Assembly: GCF_003226555.1 (NCBI RefSeq)
Contig: NZ_QKQS01000023.1
Span: 935,263-999,262 of the forward strand
Length of the DNA: 64,000 bases
Source of the DNA: Rhodopseudomonas palustris
GTDB taxonomy: Bacteria; Pseudomonadota; Alphaproteobacteria; Rhizobiales; Xanthobacteraceae
Direction: 5' to 3'
In this document: piece after piece, positions 19,131-27,910 of the stretch
Numbering within the stretch: position 1 is the first letter of the stretch
How the letters are laid out: every line of letters begins with the position of its first letter
Notes under the pieces: model-generated
Database searches by the model: none
The model's input: only the letters and a program-made list of their open reading frames with translations
Told to the model about the DNA's origin: nothing
Made by a program: the position numbers and the translations under genes

Positions 19131-19967
19131 TCAAGATTTGGCGCGCGTCGCGCGATGAGCGTTCCATTGCTGATCGCTCCACTGCAGCAGATCTTCGGCG
19201 CCGGACGAACGCAGATGCGCACCGCCGTCCTGCACCACCATCTCACCATTGATGTAGCCGGCCTGATCCGAAATCAGGAAGCTCGCGAGATTGGCCAGTT
19301 CGGCGTGCTTGCCGACGCGGCCGAGCGGCACGCGCGCGGCCGGGTCGGCGGCTCGGCCGTCCGGCTGCAACTGTGCGGTCGCTCCGGCCGTCGGGAAGGC
19401 GCCGGGCGCGATCGCCACCAGGCGGATCTGTTTCGGACCCCACTCGACCGCGAGGCTCTTGGTCATCGCCAGCACCGCCGACTTCGCCATCGCCGACGGG
19501 ACTGTGAAGGCACGGCCGGTGATCGTCGAGGTCGACAGGATGCTGAGCACCACGCCGGGGCGTCCGCTATCGATCCAGCGACGCCCGGTGCCAAGCGTGC
19601 AGTACATCGTGCCGTGCAGCGTCGGCGCCAGGATCGCGTCGGCGGCGCGCGCGGACAGTCGCTCGGTCTGCGCGATGAAGGTCGCGGCGGCGTTGTTGAC
19701 CAGGATGTCGAGCGGCGCCGCGCGCCAGATGTCGTCGAGCATGGCCTCGACCGCTTGCGGATCGCGGACGTCGCAAACGATGGAGTCGACTTCGCTGCCG
19801 CGTGACCGGAGTTGCTCCGCGGTCTGCTGCAGCACTTCCGCCCGCCGCCCGCACAGCACCAGCGACGCGCCGAGTTCGGCAAACCGCGCCGCCATCGCGG
19901 CACCCAATCCGGAACCGCCGCCGGTAATCAGGATCCGTTTGCCTGTGAGCAGACCGGCTTCGAACAT
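19131..19967 (-). CDS. SDR oxidoreductase, 2,4-dienoyl-CoA reductase-like
   Basis: A 278-residue classical-size SDR protein. It has the cofactor motif TGGGSGLG (residues 15-22), NNAA, and a downstream Lys in VPSAMAKSAVLAMTKSLAVEWG. The Tyr of the classical YxxxK pair is replaced by Ser, as in the 2,4-dienoyl-CoA reductase group, and the EWGP segment is typical of that group. It could act in oxidation of unsaturated fatty acids. It is divergent from a quinone oxidoreductase gene; the 230-base gap holds an inverted repeat. Confidence 0.85.
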   Translation of the reverse strand: MFEAGLLTGKRILITGGGSGLGAAMAARFAELGASLVLCGRRAEVLQQTAEQLRSRGSEVDSIVCDVRDPQAVEAMLDDIWRAAPLDILVNNAAATFIAQTERLSARAADAILAPTLHGTMYCTLGTGRRWIDSGRPGVVLSILSTSTITGRAFTVPSAMAKSAVLAMTKSLAVEWGPKQIRLVAIAPGAFPTAGATAQLQPDGRAADPAARVPLGRVGKHAELANLASFLISDQAGYINGEMVVQDGGAHLRSSGAEDLLQWSDQQWNAHRATRAKS

Positions 19968-20027
19968 CGCGCGACTCCTTGATTAACCGCCAAGCGGAAT
20001 TGGTGTGCGCTTAGTCGCGCGCACCCC

Positions 20028-20104
20028 GTCATGCCCGGACTTGATCCGGGCATCCATCATCTTCGAGGTCGGATGGATTGCCGGGTCAAGCCCGGCAATG
20101 ACGA
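20028..20104. repeat. Inverted repeat (dispersed chromosomal family)
   Basis: CGTCATGCCCGGACTTGATCCGGGCATCC is followed by ATTGCCGGGTCAAGCCCGGCAATGACG. Each half is a hairpin and the outer arms CGTCAT/ATGACG are inverted. The same kind of element is widespread in alphaproteobacterial intergenic DNA. Confidence 0.7.
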
Positions 20105-20197
20105 CGCAACTGAACGCTCGGCCCGAATCCGATTGTCCCGCGCGTGCAAATCCGGCAGAACGGCAGGCAATCACAAACCTCGTACCTGGGTGGATAC

Positions 20198-21172
20198 ATG
20201 AAGGCCATTCTCTGCCAGCAATATTGCGGTCCCGACGAACTCGTCTACGCCGATGTGCCAGATCCGGTCGCCGGCCCGGGCGAAGCGGTGATCGCCATCA
20301 AGGCGGCGGCGCTGAACTTCTTCGACATCCTGATGATCCAGGGCAAGTACCAGATCAAGCCGCCGTTCCCGTTCTCGCCGTGTGCGGAAGTCGCGGGCGT
20401 GATCGAGAGCGTCGGTGAAGGCGTCACCGACCTGAAGCCCGGCGACCGCGTCGCCGCGTCCTGCGGCCACAACGGCGCGCGCGAAAAGATCGCGCTGCCG
20501 GCCGCCTCGATCGTCAAGATCCCTGATAATCTCGATTACGACCGCGCTGCCGGCATCTTCATCATCTACGGCACCGCGCTGCATGCGCTGGAAGATCGCG
20601 CCAGCCCGAAGCCGGGCGAAACGCTGGCCGTGCTCGGCGCCGCCGGCGGCACCGGCCTCGCTGCGTGCGAGCTCGGCAAGCTGATGGGCCTCAAGGTGAT
20701 CGCCTGCGCCTCGTCGGACGAGAAGCTCGAATTCGCCAAGCAGCACGGCGCCGAGCTGACGCTGAACTACGCGAAGGAAGATCTGAAAGAGGGGTTGAAG
20801 AAACTCACTGGCGGCAAGGGCGTCGACATCGTGTTCGATCCGGTCGGTGGGACCTACGCCGAAGCCGCGCTGCGTTCGATCGCCTGGGAAGGCCGCTTCC
20901 TGGTGATCGGTTTCGCGGCCGGCGACATCCCGAAGATGCCGCTCAACCTCGCGCTGCTGAAGGGCTGCGACATCCGCGGCGTGTTCTGGGGCGCGTGGAC
21001 GCGGATCAATCCGGAGAAGAACCGCGCCAATCTCGAAAAGCTGGTCAATTGGGCGGCCGAGGGCAAGATCTCGTCGCACGTCGACCGCACCTTCCCGCTG
21101 GCGCAGACCGCCGACGCCCTGAAGGTCCTCGCCGGCCGCCAGGCGATGGGCAAGGTGATCCTGCATCCGTAA
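20198..21172 (+). CDS. NADPH:quinone oxidoreductase (MDR superfamily)
   Basis: A 324-residue zinc-free medium-chain dehydrogenase/reductase of the quinone oxidoreductase type. It has the N-terminal catalytic domain (NFFDILMIQGKYQ, FSPCAEVAGVIESVG) and a Rossmann domain with VLGAAGGTGLAACELGK and the adenine-binding region that follows (ACASSDEKLEFAKQHGA). The structural zinc cysteines are absent, as expected for this group. The start MKAILCQQYCGPDELVY at 20198 fits the family; the open frame upstream does not. The electron acceptor cannot be told from sequence. Confidence 0.88.
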   Translation: MKAILCQQYCGPDELVYADVPDPVAGPGEAVIAIKAAALNFFDILMIQGKYQIKPPFPFSPCAEVAGVIESVGEGVTDLKPGDRVAASCGHNGAREKIALPAASIVKIPDNLDYDRAAGIFIIYGTALHALEDRASPKPGETLAVLGAAGGTGLAACELGKLMGLKVIACASSDEKLEFAKQHGAELTLNYAKEDLKEGLKKLTGGKGVDIVFDPVGGTYAEAALRSIAWEGRFLVIGFAAGDIPKMPLNLALLKGCDIRGVFWGAWTRINPEKNRANLEKLVNWAAEGKISSHVDRTFPLAQTADALKVLAGRQAMGKVILHP

Positions 21173-21218
21173 GTAACAGCAACCGAGGGGTGGGGACGCG
21201 CGCGGCCCCACCTTCGAA

Positions 21219-23354
21219 CTAAGCAGGTGTCAGCTCCGGCATCGCCGCGGCGGCAGGCCTTGCTGTTGCGGCCGTCGCGTGGGCCAGCAGTCCGGGCAGC
21301 AGCGCCTCGGCGGCTTCGGCGCCGGAAATCACCACGGCCTCGATGCCGGCACCGATATTGCCGCCGCCGGCGATCACCAGATTGCGCAGCGGCGACTTCG
21401 AACCCTTGAGCTGGCCGGCGCGCGACATCCCGTAGATCGAACCGAAGCTGGCCCAATCGTAGCGGGCGTAGGTCACCGGGCTGGCGTCGGTGCGATACAC
21501 GATGTGCTGTGACAGATTGGGGATCACGGTTTCGGCCGCCGCGATCATGCGGTCGCCGAGCTCCTGCTTGCGGCGCAGATAAGCCTCCGAACGCCGCCAG
21601 GATTTCCAATCGCGTTCGGGCTCGGGCGGAAACCAGCTCTTCGCCTCCGCGTGCGGCACCAGATGAATCAGCGACAGGATCGAGTGCCCGGCCGGCGCCG
21701 CCGCCGGATCGAGCTTCGACATCATCGCCAGCCCGACCTGCATCGGCGTGTGCAAATGCACCGACGGGCGGATCTCCGGCACGCAGTCGAGGCCGAGATG
21801 CACGCTGAAGCAGGAATTCGCCGGCACCGCCTCGCTGATCCAGCGGCGGGCGTCCCGTGGCAGTGCCGGGCTCGGGACGAGTTCGAGCAGCGTGTGCTTC
21901 AGGTCTGCGTTGGAGATCACGGCGCTCGCTCGCACCGTCGTCCCGTTGCCCAGTACGACGCCTGCGGCTGCGCCGTTCTCGACCAGAATCCGCGCCACCG
22001 GAGTTTTCAGCCGCACCTCGCCGCCGCGGGCTTCGATCGCCGCAACCAGCGCGTCCGAGATCACGCCCGAGCCGCCACGTGGATAGTAGCCGCCATGGAA
22101 GTAATAGCCGAAGATCGGCACCATCCGGGCGCAGCTCGGCGGCTCGCTGCCGTCGCCGATATAGCCGGCGAGGCCGTCGATGAAGGCGACCGCCGCGGGA
22201 TCCTGGACGTGAGTCGCCACCAGTTCTGCGAACGGCTGGTTCATCCAGCGATAGGCGTGCGGGTGGTTGCGCGGAAACGCCAGTAGCTCGGCAATGCTCG
22301 ACGGCATCCCGGGCACGCCGCCGCGGCCGGCTGCGGTCGCGAACATGTCGTCGAAAATCGCCTTGATCTCGTCGAACAGGGCGCTGATGCCGGCGGCGCT
22401 GGCGGGAAAGCGCTCGCCGAGCAGCCGGACGTAGTCGCGCCAGTTCGGCGGCACGTCGATCGCGCCGCTTGCGGTGTGGAAGCTGTGCGTCACCCGCTCC
22501 CAGCCGATGCGATCGGCGATGCCGAACCGCTGCAGCAGCGAGGCGAACGGCCCGCCCGGCTGCACGCCGGAGAAGTCGTGCGGTCCGGCGTCGAAGCGAT
22601 ACAGCACCGGCCGGCCCTGATGATGCGCCTTGCGCAAATAAGTGTGGCAATAGCCGCCGGCGACGACGTGCTGCTCGAAGACTTTCACGCGCAGTCCGGC
22701 ATCGGCGAGCAGCGCCGCGGCGGTCAGACCGCCAATGCCCGAGCCAATGATCACCACGTCGCAGTCCTGCGTCTCGGGCCGCGTGAAGACCGGCGCCGGC
22801 CAGCGGTAGCTCTCCCGCGATGCCGCCATCCGGTTCATGACCAGGTGGATCGCCGCCTTCGGTCCGAAGATCGAGATCAGCGCGCCGATGCTGACGATCG
22901 CGGTGATCACCTCGCCGGGCGCGTCCGAAAAGCGGCAGGCCGCGATCGCGGCGAACAGCACCGCCCACAGGCCAGTGATCGCGGCGTTGACCACAAAGAA
23001 CTGCGGCGTCTCGGCATTGTCCGGATGGGCGGCGCGCGAATAGTCCGAGGTCCATGGCCGTCGCGCTGCCAGGCTGACCGCACTGATCACTGCCAGGCCT
23101 GCGAACGACAGCCACAGCGCGTTGGCGGCGGCGATGGCCGGAGCGATCAGGTGCAGCGCTGCGAGAGCTGCGAACAGCACCAGCCCGCCGGCTTCGAGCA
23201 CGAACAGTTCGCGCCGATACGCCCGCCAGGCATTGGCCGCGAGCGACAGGGTGAGGCCGAGCCAGATCGCCAGGGGCGGCTGATGCATCGCGAGCAAGGC
23301 CCAGAACACCGCAAATGGAACCAGGGCCAGCTTCACCGTCAGGAAGGTCGTCAT
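21219..23354 (-). CDS. FAD-dependent desaturase/isomerase with N-terminal membrane domain
   Basis: A 711-residue fusion. Residues 1-180 hold about five to six hydrophobic helices (for example LALVPFAVFWALLAM, GGLVLFAALAAL). Residues from about 200 form a CrtI/RetSat-like flavoprotein: the FAD motif VVIIGSGIGGLTAAALLADAG (about 203-223), VKVFEQHVVAGGYCHT and the C-terminal VIAGGGNIGAGIEAVVISG. The family uses FAD to desaturate or isomerise carotenoids and retinoids, or related polyprenoid and lipid substrates; the actual substrate is unknown. The start MTTFLTVKLALVPF at 23354 follows the start of the hydrophobic part. It is divergent from a TetR gene, with operator-like palindromes between them, so it is probably repressed by that regulator. 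Confidence 0.82.
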   Translation of the reverse strand: MTTFLTVKLALVPFAVFWALLAMHQPPLAIWLGLTLSLAANAWRAYRRELFVLEAGGLVLFAALAALHLIAPAIAAANALWLSFAGLAVISAVSLAARRPWTSDYSRAAHPDNAETPQFFVVNAAITGLWAVLFAAIAACRFSDAPGEVITAIVSIGALISIFGPKAAIHLVMNRMAASRESYRWPAPVFTRPETQDCDVVIIGSGIGGLTAAALLADAGLRVKVFEQHVVAGGYCHTYLRKAHHQGRPVLYRFDAGPHDFSGVQPGGPFASLLQRFGIADRIGWERVTHSFHTASGAIDVPPNWRDYVRLLGERFPASAAGISALFDEIKAIFDDMFATAAGRGGVPGMPSSIAELLAFPRNHPHAYRWMNQPFAELVATHVQDPAAVAFIDGLAGYIGDGSEPPSCARMVPIFGYYFHGGYYPRGGSGVISDALVAAIEARGGEVRLKTPVARILVENGAAAGVVLGNGTTVRASAVISNADLKHTLLELVPSPALPRDARRWISEAVPANSCFSVHLGLDCVPEIRPSVHLHTPMQVGLAMMSKLDPAAAPAGHSILSLIHLVPHAEAKSWFPPEPERDWKSWRRSEAYLRRKQELGDRMIAAAETVIPNLSQHIVYRTDASPVTYARYDWASFGSIYGMSRAGQLKGSKSPLRNLVIAGGGNIGAGIEAVVISGAEAAEALLPGLLAHATAATARPAAAAMPELTPA

Positions 23355-23410
23355 GCTGCCTCCGAGGGTCGGTGTCCGCCAAACCACCTCTTTGACGTCG
23401 CGGCGGCTTG

Positions 23411-23460
23411 CGGTACCGTTCGGTACCAAACCATATCAGATCTGGTACTCATTGGTACCA
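23411..23460. promoter_or_regulatory. Two operator-like palindromes in the desaturase/tetR divergent region
   Basis: CGGTACCGTTCGGTACCA (23411-23428) and TGGTACTCATTGGTACCA (23443-23460) each have arms (C/T)GGTAC and GTACC(A) separated by six bases, and their starts are 32 bases apart, about three helical turns. Four GGTAC cores therefore lie in 50 bases. The position, between two divergent starts (23354 and 23495), fits a TetR-type operator controlling both genes. This is inference from symmetry only. Confidence 0.6.
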
Positions 23461-23494
23461 GAATTTCCGCGCGTCTCGGAGCGACGTCTAAGTC

Positions 23495-24112
23495 ATGGAA
23501 AAACAACAAGAACAGACCGATGGCCGGCGGGCCGCGATCCTGCAGGCGGCGTTCGACGTGTTCGTCGAGAAGGGGTTCGAGGCGGCGACCACCGCCGAGA
23601 TCGTGCGCCGGGCGCGGACCTCGAAGCGGACGCTGTACGAATTCTTCGCCAGCAAGCAGGAGATCCTGACCGCGCTCGTCCGTTACGGCGCCACCAAGAT
23701 GAAGCCCGCGCTCGAGCTGCCGGAGCCGCAGACTAAGACGCAATTCCTAGCGGTGCTGGAGCAGTTCGGGCGGCTCTTTCTCGGCGAGCTGCTGCATCCG
23801 GAGCGCACCGCGATGTATCGCCTCGCGATCGCCGAGGTGGCGCGCGGCGGTGGTTCGGTCGCCCGCGAGCTGGAAGCCAGCGGCCGGGCGCCGGTGACCC
23901 AGGCGATTACGCGCTTCTTCGAGCACGCCGCCGCACGCGGCATCATCCCCCGCGACAAGATCGCGACGCTGATGAGCGTGTTCTTTTCGGTGCTGATCGG
24001 AATGGCGCCGCTGCAGACCTTGCTCGGAGATCCGCCGATCAGCTCGGACGCGATGGCGCAGCGGGCGGCGCTGGCGACCGAGGTGCTGGCGCGCATGATG
24101 GCGCCGGCGTGA
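23495..24112 (+). CDS. TetR-family transcriptional regulator
   Basis: A 205-residue TetR/AcrR regulator. The N-terminal helix-turn-helix covers residues 12-58 (RRAAILQAAFDVFVEKGFEAATTAEIVRRARTSKRTLYEFF has the classic pattern). Residues 75-200 form the ligand-binding and dimerisation domain, with a C-terminal part of the AefR-like type. The likely targets are its own promoter and that of the divergent flavoprotein gene. The ligand is unknown; the context suggests a hydrophobic molecule handled by the flavoprotein. Confidence 0.9.
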   Translation: MEKQQEQTDGRRAAILQAAFDVFVEKGFEAATTAEIVRRARTSKRTLYEFFASKQEILTALVRYGATKMKPALELPEPQTKTQFLAVLEQFGRLFLGELLHPERTAMYRLAIAEVARGGGSVARELEASGRAPVTQAITRFFEHAAARGIIPRDKIATLMSVFFSVLIGMAPLQTLLGDPPISSDAMAQRAALATEVLARMMAPA

Positions 24113-24127
24113 GCCGCCGAAGCGGGC

Positions 24128-24502
24128 TTACGCCTCCTCCGCCAACCCGCGCTGCATCGCGGCGCGCGCCGCCTCGCGGTGCTCGGGGGTGATGTTGCTG
24201 GCGACCATCCGCAGCGCGGTCGCGAGGATCGCAGCGTCGTCGGTGAAGCCGAGCACCGGCAGAATATCGGGCAGGAAATCGAACGGCAGGATGAAGTAAG
24301 CGATCGCGCCGAGCAACGCGATCTGGACGTGCCGCGGCGTCTTCCGATCGAACGCACAGTAATACGCCGCCAGAATGTCCTCGACGAACGGTAGCCGGAC
24401 CGCGACGCTCTTGATCTTGCGCCAGAACCGCCGGCGCACCTGTTCCGGATCCTGCGCCAGCCGATCGGCAGGTTCGAATCCCACGCTGTGATCAGTCGTC
24501 AT
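24128..24502 (-). CDS. DUF1232 family protein (YkvA-like)
   Basis: A 124-residue protein of the DUF1232/YkvA family, recognised by the core IAYFILPFDFLPDILPVLGFTDDAAIL (a hydrophobic hairpin with PxDxxPD). It has one or two membrane-inserted segments and no known enzymatic function. The start MTTDHSVGFEP at 24502 avoids a long non-family N-terminal frame. It is convergent with the tetR gene, 15 bases between the stops. Confidence 0.85.
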   Translation of the reverse strand: MTTDHSVGFEPADRLAQDPEQVRRRFWRKIKSVAVRLPFVEDILAAYYCAFDRKTPRHVQIALLGAIAYFILPFDFLPDILPVLGFTDDAAILATALRMVASNITPEHREAARAAMQRGLAEEA

Positions 24503-24584
24503 CGAAGCACTCCCGCGCAGGGCGGATTGATGGGTTGGTCGCTTCCGATTTGGTGATGTAAGGCTGTCCGCGCAAGCCCGCGCG

Positions 24585-24887
24585 TCACGCGGCGCCGCAG
24601 CGCTCCGCGATCGTGTCCATCGCCTTGGCGAGCAGCACGTCTCGATGCGTGAGCCCTCCCGCATCGTGGGTCGTCAGCACCACCTCGACTGTCCTGTAGA
24701 CATTGCGCCATTCAGGGTGGTGATCGGCCTTTTCGGCGGCGAGCGCGACGCGGGTCATGAAGCCGAACGCCTCACTGAAATCCTTGAACTGAAAGCTGCG
24801 GCCGATTGCCTCGCGCCCCTCGAGCTCGCGCCAGCCTGGGAGTTCCCGCAGAGCCGCTTCTCGTTCCGTCGCCGATAATCGCGCCAT
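24585..24887 (-). CDS. phhB: 4a-hydroxytetrahydrobiopterin dehydratase
   Basis: A 100-residue pterin-4a-carbinolamine dehydratase, which recycles tetrahydrobiopterin for aromatic amino acid hydroxylases or acts in a molybdopterin-related pathway. The active-site motif is [13 protein letters not shown], and [17 protein letters not shown] is also family-typical. The start [10 protein letters not shown] at 24887 gives the standard length; a longer frame would add 17 residues. No phenylalanine hydroxylase gene is nearby, so the pathway is open. Confidence 0.92.
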   Translation of the reverse strand: MARLSATEREAALRELPGWRELEGREAIGRSFQFKDFSEAFGFMTRVALAAEKADHHPEWRNVYRTVEVVLTTHDAGGLTHRDVLLAKAMDTIAERCGAA

Positions 24888-25023
24888 GCTGCTCTCTCCG
24901 CTATCGTTCACCAGCCACCGTGAACATAATGCAGCCAAACGGCTCCGCTAGCGAGGCAGTTCAAACGGCGGAACCCGTGTCCGCCCAGGTGGAACTGCTA
25001 GTCGGGATGGATTCGGATCGCGA

Positions 25024-26457
25024 ATGAGCAGCACGCAGCGATTGCCACGATGGGCGGCCGGTTCCAGTTCGATGGACACCATGTCTCCGCTTTCCCCATG
25101 GCGAAGAATGCTGCTGATCGTGCTGGCGACCGTTCTGGCTCTGATCGGCATCGCCAGCGCCGGCTATTACTTCGCGATGCGTCCGGTCACGCTGAAGATC
25201 GCGGTCGGGCCACAAGCCGGCGACGACTACAAGCTGATTCAGGCGCTGGCCCAGGTGTTCGCGCGCGAGCGCAATACTGTGCGGCTGCGTCTGGTGGTGA
25301 CCGATGGGCCCGCGGCGAGCGCACTTGCATTAAAGTCCGGCACCGTTGACCTCGCGGTGATCCGCGGCGACCTGCCGGTGCCGAAGGTGGCACAGTCTGT
25401 CGCCGTGCTGCACAAGAACGTCGCGGTGCTGTGGGCGCCTGCCAGCGCCGAGCCGAAGGGTAAGCGCAAGACCGCCAAGAACGCCGGCATTGCCGGGATC
25501 ACCGATCTGGCCGGCAAGCGCGTCGGCGTCGTCGGCCGCACCGAAGCCAATGCCGGGCTGCTCAATGTGATCCTGCAGCAATATGGCGTCGATCCTGCCA
25601 AGGTACAGACAGTTGCGCTGCCGGTAGCCGACGTGGCGGAGGCGGTTCGCACCGGCAAGGTCGACGCGCTGCTGGCCGCCGGCCCGCTCAACAGCAAGAT
25701 CATCGGCGATGCGGTGGCGGCGACGGCGCATACCGGACGCGAGCCTGTGTTCCTGTCGATCGAATCCTCCGAAGCGCTCGCGGCCAATCACCCGTCCTAC
25801 GAGGCGGCGACGATTCCGGCCGGGGTGTTCGGTGGCGGGCCGGCCCGCCCGGACAGCGAGATCAAGACCGTCAGCTTCTCGCACTACATCGTGGCGCGCG
25901 AAGGAGCGTCCGACACCACGATCGCGACCCTGACCGAGCAATTGTTCACCGCACGTCAGATCGTGATGGGCGAAGTGCCGCTGGCGGCCAAGATCGAAAC
26001 GCCGGACACCGACAAGGATGCGGTGATTCCGGTGCAGCCGGGCGCCGCCGCCTATGTGGACGGCGAAGAAAAGAGTTTCCTCGATCGCTACAGCGACTTG
26101 ATCTGGTTCTCGCTGATGGGCCTGTCGCTGATGGGCTCGGCCGGCGCCTGGTTCGCCAGCTTCCTGCGCAAGGACGAGCGCAACAGCACGGCGTCGCAGC
26201 GCGAGCGCCTGCTCGACATGCTGGCGACGGCGCGTCGCTGCAATTCCGCCGAAGAGCTCGACACCATGCAGACCGAGGCCGACGCCATCCTGCGCGATAC
26301 GCTCAACGCCTACGAGAACGGCGCGATCGACAGCGCGGCGCTGACAGCCTTCAGCATCGCGCTGGAGCAGTTCCACAACGCCGTCGCCGACCGCAAGCTG
26401 CTGCTGGTCGAGGTGTCACCGCTGCCGGTGCGGGGCGCCCGGCCGCAGGCGGTGTAG
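25024..26457 (+). CDS. TAXI-family TRAP transporter solute receptor with membrane anchors
   Basis: A 477-residue protein resembling TAXI-type TRAP solute receptors. It has an N-terminal membrane anchor (about residues 29-50, MLLIVLATVLALIGIASAGY), a periplasmic binding domain (55-345: VTLKIAVGPQAGDDYKLIQ, GTVDLAVIRGD, LAGKRVGVVGR) and a second membrane helix near 358-380 (WFSLMGLSLMGSAGAWFASF). A coiled, charged C-terminal cytoplasmic region follows. No TRAP permease (4TM or 12TM) genes are adjacent, so it may sense a ligand or work with a permease elsewhere. Upstream lies phhB, divergent. It is convergent with the PepSY gene, only three bases between the stops. Confidence 0.8.
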   Translation: MSSTQRLPRWAAGSSSMDTMSPLSPWRRMLLIVLATVLALIGIASAGYYFAMRPVTLKIAVGPQAGDDYKLIQALAQVFARERNTVRLRLVVTDGPAASALALKSGTVDLAVIRGDLPVPKVAQSVAVLHKNVAVLWAPASAEPKGKRKTAKNAGIAGITDLAGKRVGVVGRTEANAGLLNVILQQYGVDPAKVQTVALPVADVAEAVRTGKVDALLAAGPLNSKIIGDAVAATAHTGREPVFLSIESSEALAANHPSYEAATIPAGVFGGGPARPDSEIKTVSFSHYIVAREGASDTTIATLTEQLFTARQIVMGEVPLAAKIETPDTDKDAVIPVQPGAAAYVDGEEKSFLDRYSDLIWFSLMGLSLMGSAGAWFASFLRKDERNSTASQRERLLDMLATARRCNSAEELDTMQTEADAILRDTLNAYENGAIDSAALTAFSIALEQFHNAVADRKLLLVEVSPLPVRGARPQAV

Positions 26458-26460
26458 TGC

Positions 26461-27906
26461 TCAGCGCACCAGCCGCCGCCAGCCGATCACCACGCCGCTG
26501 ACCGAAATCACCAGCCCGGCGAGCGACAGCACGATCACCACCACGTCCCATGCCGGCCGGTGCGCCAGCAGCACCGGAAAATCGAAGCTGTGCAGCGCAT
26601 TGAACAGCCAGCGATAGCTGCGGGCGCTTGTGTCGCTGCGTCCGACGAGTTCGCCGGTGGCGGGATCGATGTGCAGCCAGGTGCGTGCCGCATCGTCGAA
26701 TCCGATCCTCAGCACCGGCAGCACGCGCTGGCGATGGTGCTGATACCAATACGCGTCGTAGTGATGGAGCCGCTGCTGCAGCACCATGTTGGCGCTGGGA
26801 ATCAGCGTCGCAGCGGCCGCGACGATCGCTTCCTCGGGCAACCGCCTGGGTGTGCCGTCTTCCGGATCGGCGAGCGTCTGCCGTCCGTCGCGATGCGCCA
26901 GCAGCATCAGCGGTGTGCCACCGATCCAGACGAAGCGGGCTTCGACGACACCCGGCATCGCGTTCGCCGGCAGCCTGCCCGCGATCGTCGGGGCATCGTG
27001 GCCGGCATAGCGCTGCAGCATGTCGTGGCTCTCGCCGCGGCGGGCGAAGGTGCCGCCCGGATTGAGTGACAGCCAGCCGGAAAACATCCAGGTCAGCACC
27101 ACCACGCCGCCGATCAGGCCAGTGATGTGGTGCCACGCCATCCAGCCGCGATACGGCGTGACCCGGCCCGACGCATAGCGTCGTCGCAGCCCGGCGCGGA
27201 GCAGCCCGATCCAGATGCCGCTCACGGCGACGATCATCAGTACGCCCGAGACCCACAGCACCACCTGTCGCCACAGCGGCCCGTCCTGGCGCAGCACCGT
27301 GAAGTAGATCCAATGCGGGATTGCGCCGAGCCAATTCCAGACCCGCTCGCCCCGCGTGGTGTCGAGCACGATCTCGCCGCCGCGCGACCCGACATAGAGT
27401 TCGGTCCCGGCGGCATCGCCGAGCCCGATCAGATACAGCGGCCGGAACGGATCGTAGCGCGATGTCACGCTCCATTGATCGCGATCGACCGTCTCGATCA
27501 GCTGCGGCACCGCTGCTGCCGGATGATGTCGCGCGATCCCGAGTGCCTGGTCGGCGCCGATCTCATCGATCGCACGGCCATCGACCGCCGAGATGGTGTG
27601 GCGCCGGTTGCTCCAGTCGAGCAGCCGGTACACCGGCTCGTCGTTCAGCATCACCAGCCGCAGCTCGCGCGGGTAGTGCGTCATTCCGGCCGCCTGCATC
27701 GCGTGGTCGGGCGGCAGCACGACGCGCTGCCAGGCGAGATCGGGCAACGCGGCCCAGCGCTCCTCTTTGTCGAGATGCGGAAACGCGACGTACATCATCA
27801 CCACCCCGGAGATGAACCACATCGCGAACAACAGGCATCCGGCGATGCCGAGCCAGCGGTGGCCGAGATACAGCCACCGCTTGCCGCGCCTGACGACGCT
27901 TCGCAT
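26461..27906 (-). CDS. PepSY-associated membrane protein
   Basis: A 481-residue PepSY-TM protein with about four transmembrane helices (residues 14-40, near 215-236, 263-285 and 449-472) enclosing two periplasmic PepSY-like regions. The first helix contains LGHRWLGIAGCLLFAMWF and the third the HHITGLIGG signature; conserved His residues in these helices may bind haem, and some relatives are thought to be inner-membrane ferric reductases paired with TonB receptors. It starts four bases after the TonB receptor stop, so both come from one transcript under the B12 riboswitch. Confidence 0.85.
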   Translation of the reverse strand: MRSVVRRGKRWLYLGHRWLGIAGCLLFAMWFISGVVMMYVAFPHLDKEERWAALPDLAWQRVVLPPDHAMQAAGMTHYPRELRLVMLNDEPVYRLLDWSNRRHTISAVDGRAIDEIGADQALGIARHHPAAAVPQLIETVDRDQWSVTSRYDPFRPLYLIGLGDAAGTELYVGSRGGEIVLDTTRGERVWNWLGAIPHWIYFTVLRQDGPLWRQVVLWVSGVLMIVAVSGIWIGLLRAGLRRRYASGRVTPYRGWMAWHHITGLIGGVVVLTWMFSGWLSLNPGGTFARRGESHDMLQRYAGHDAPTIAGRLPANAMPGVVEARFVWIGGTPLMLLAHRDGRQTLADPEDGTPRRLPEEAIVAAAATLIPSANMVLQQRLHHYDAYWYQHHRQRVLPVLRIGFDDAARTWLHIDPATGELVGRSDTSARSYRWLFNALHSFDFPVLLAHRPAWDVVVIVLSLAGLVISVSGVVIGWRRLVR

Positions 27907-27910
27907 CGCC

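Noticed and set aside
20854-23382. Open frame of 842 codons in another minus-strand frame across the flavoprotein gene
   Set aside because: Arg/Ala-rich out-of-frame translation of a gene that already has clear FAD motifs in its own frame.
24460-24500. CAGGTTCGAATCCCAC, which looks like a tRNA T arm
   Set aside because: The flanking bases do not pair as a stem, there is no acceptor or anticodon arm, and the stretch is coding for the DUF1232 protein.
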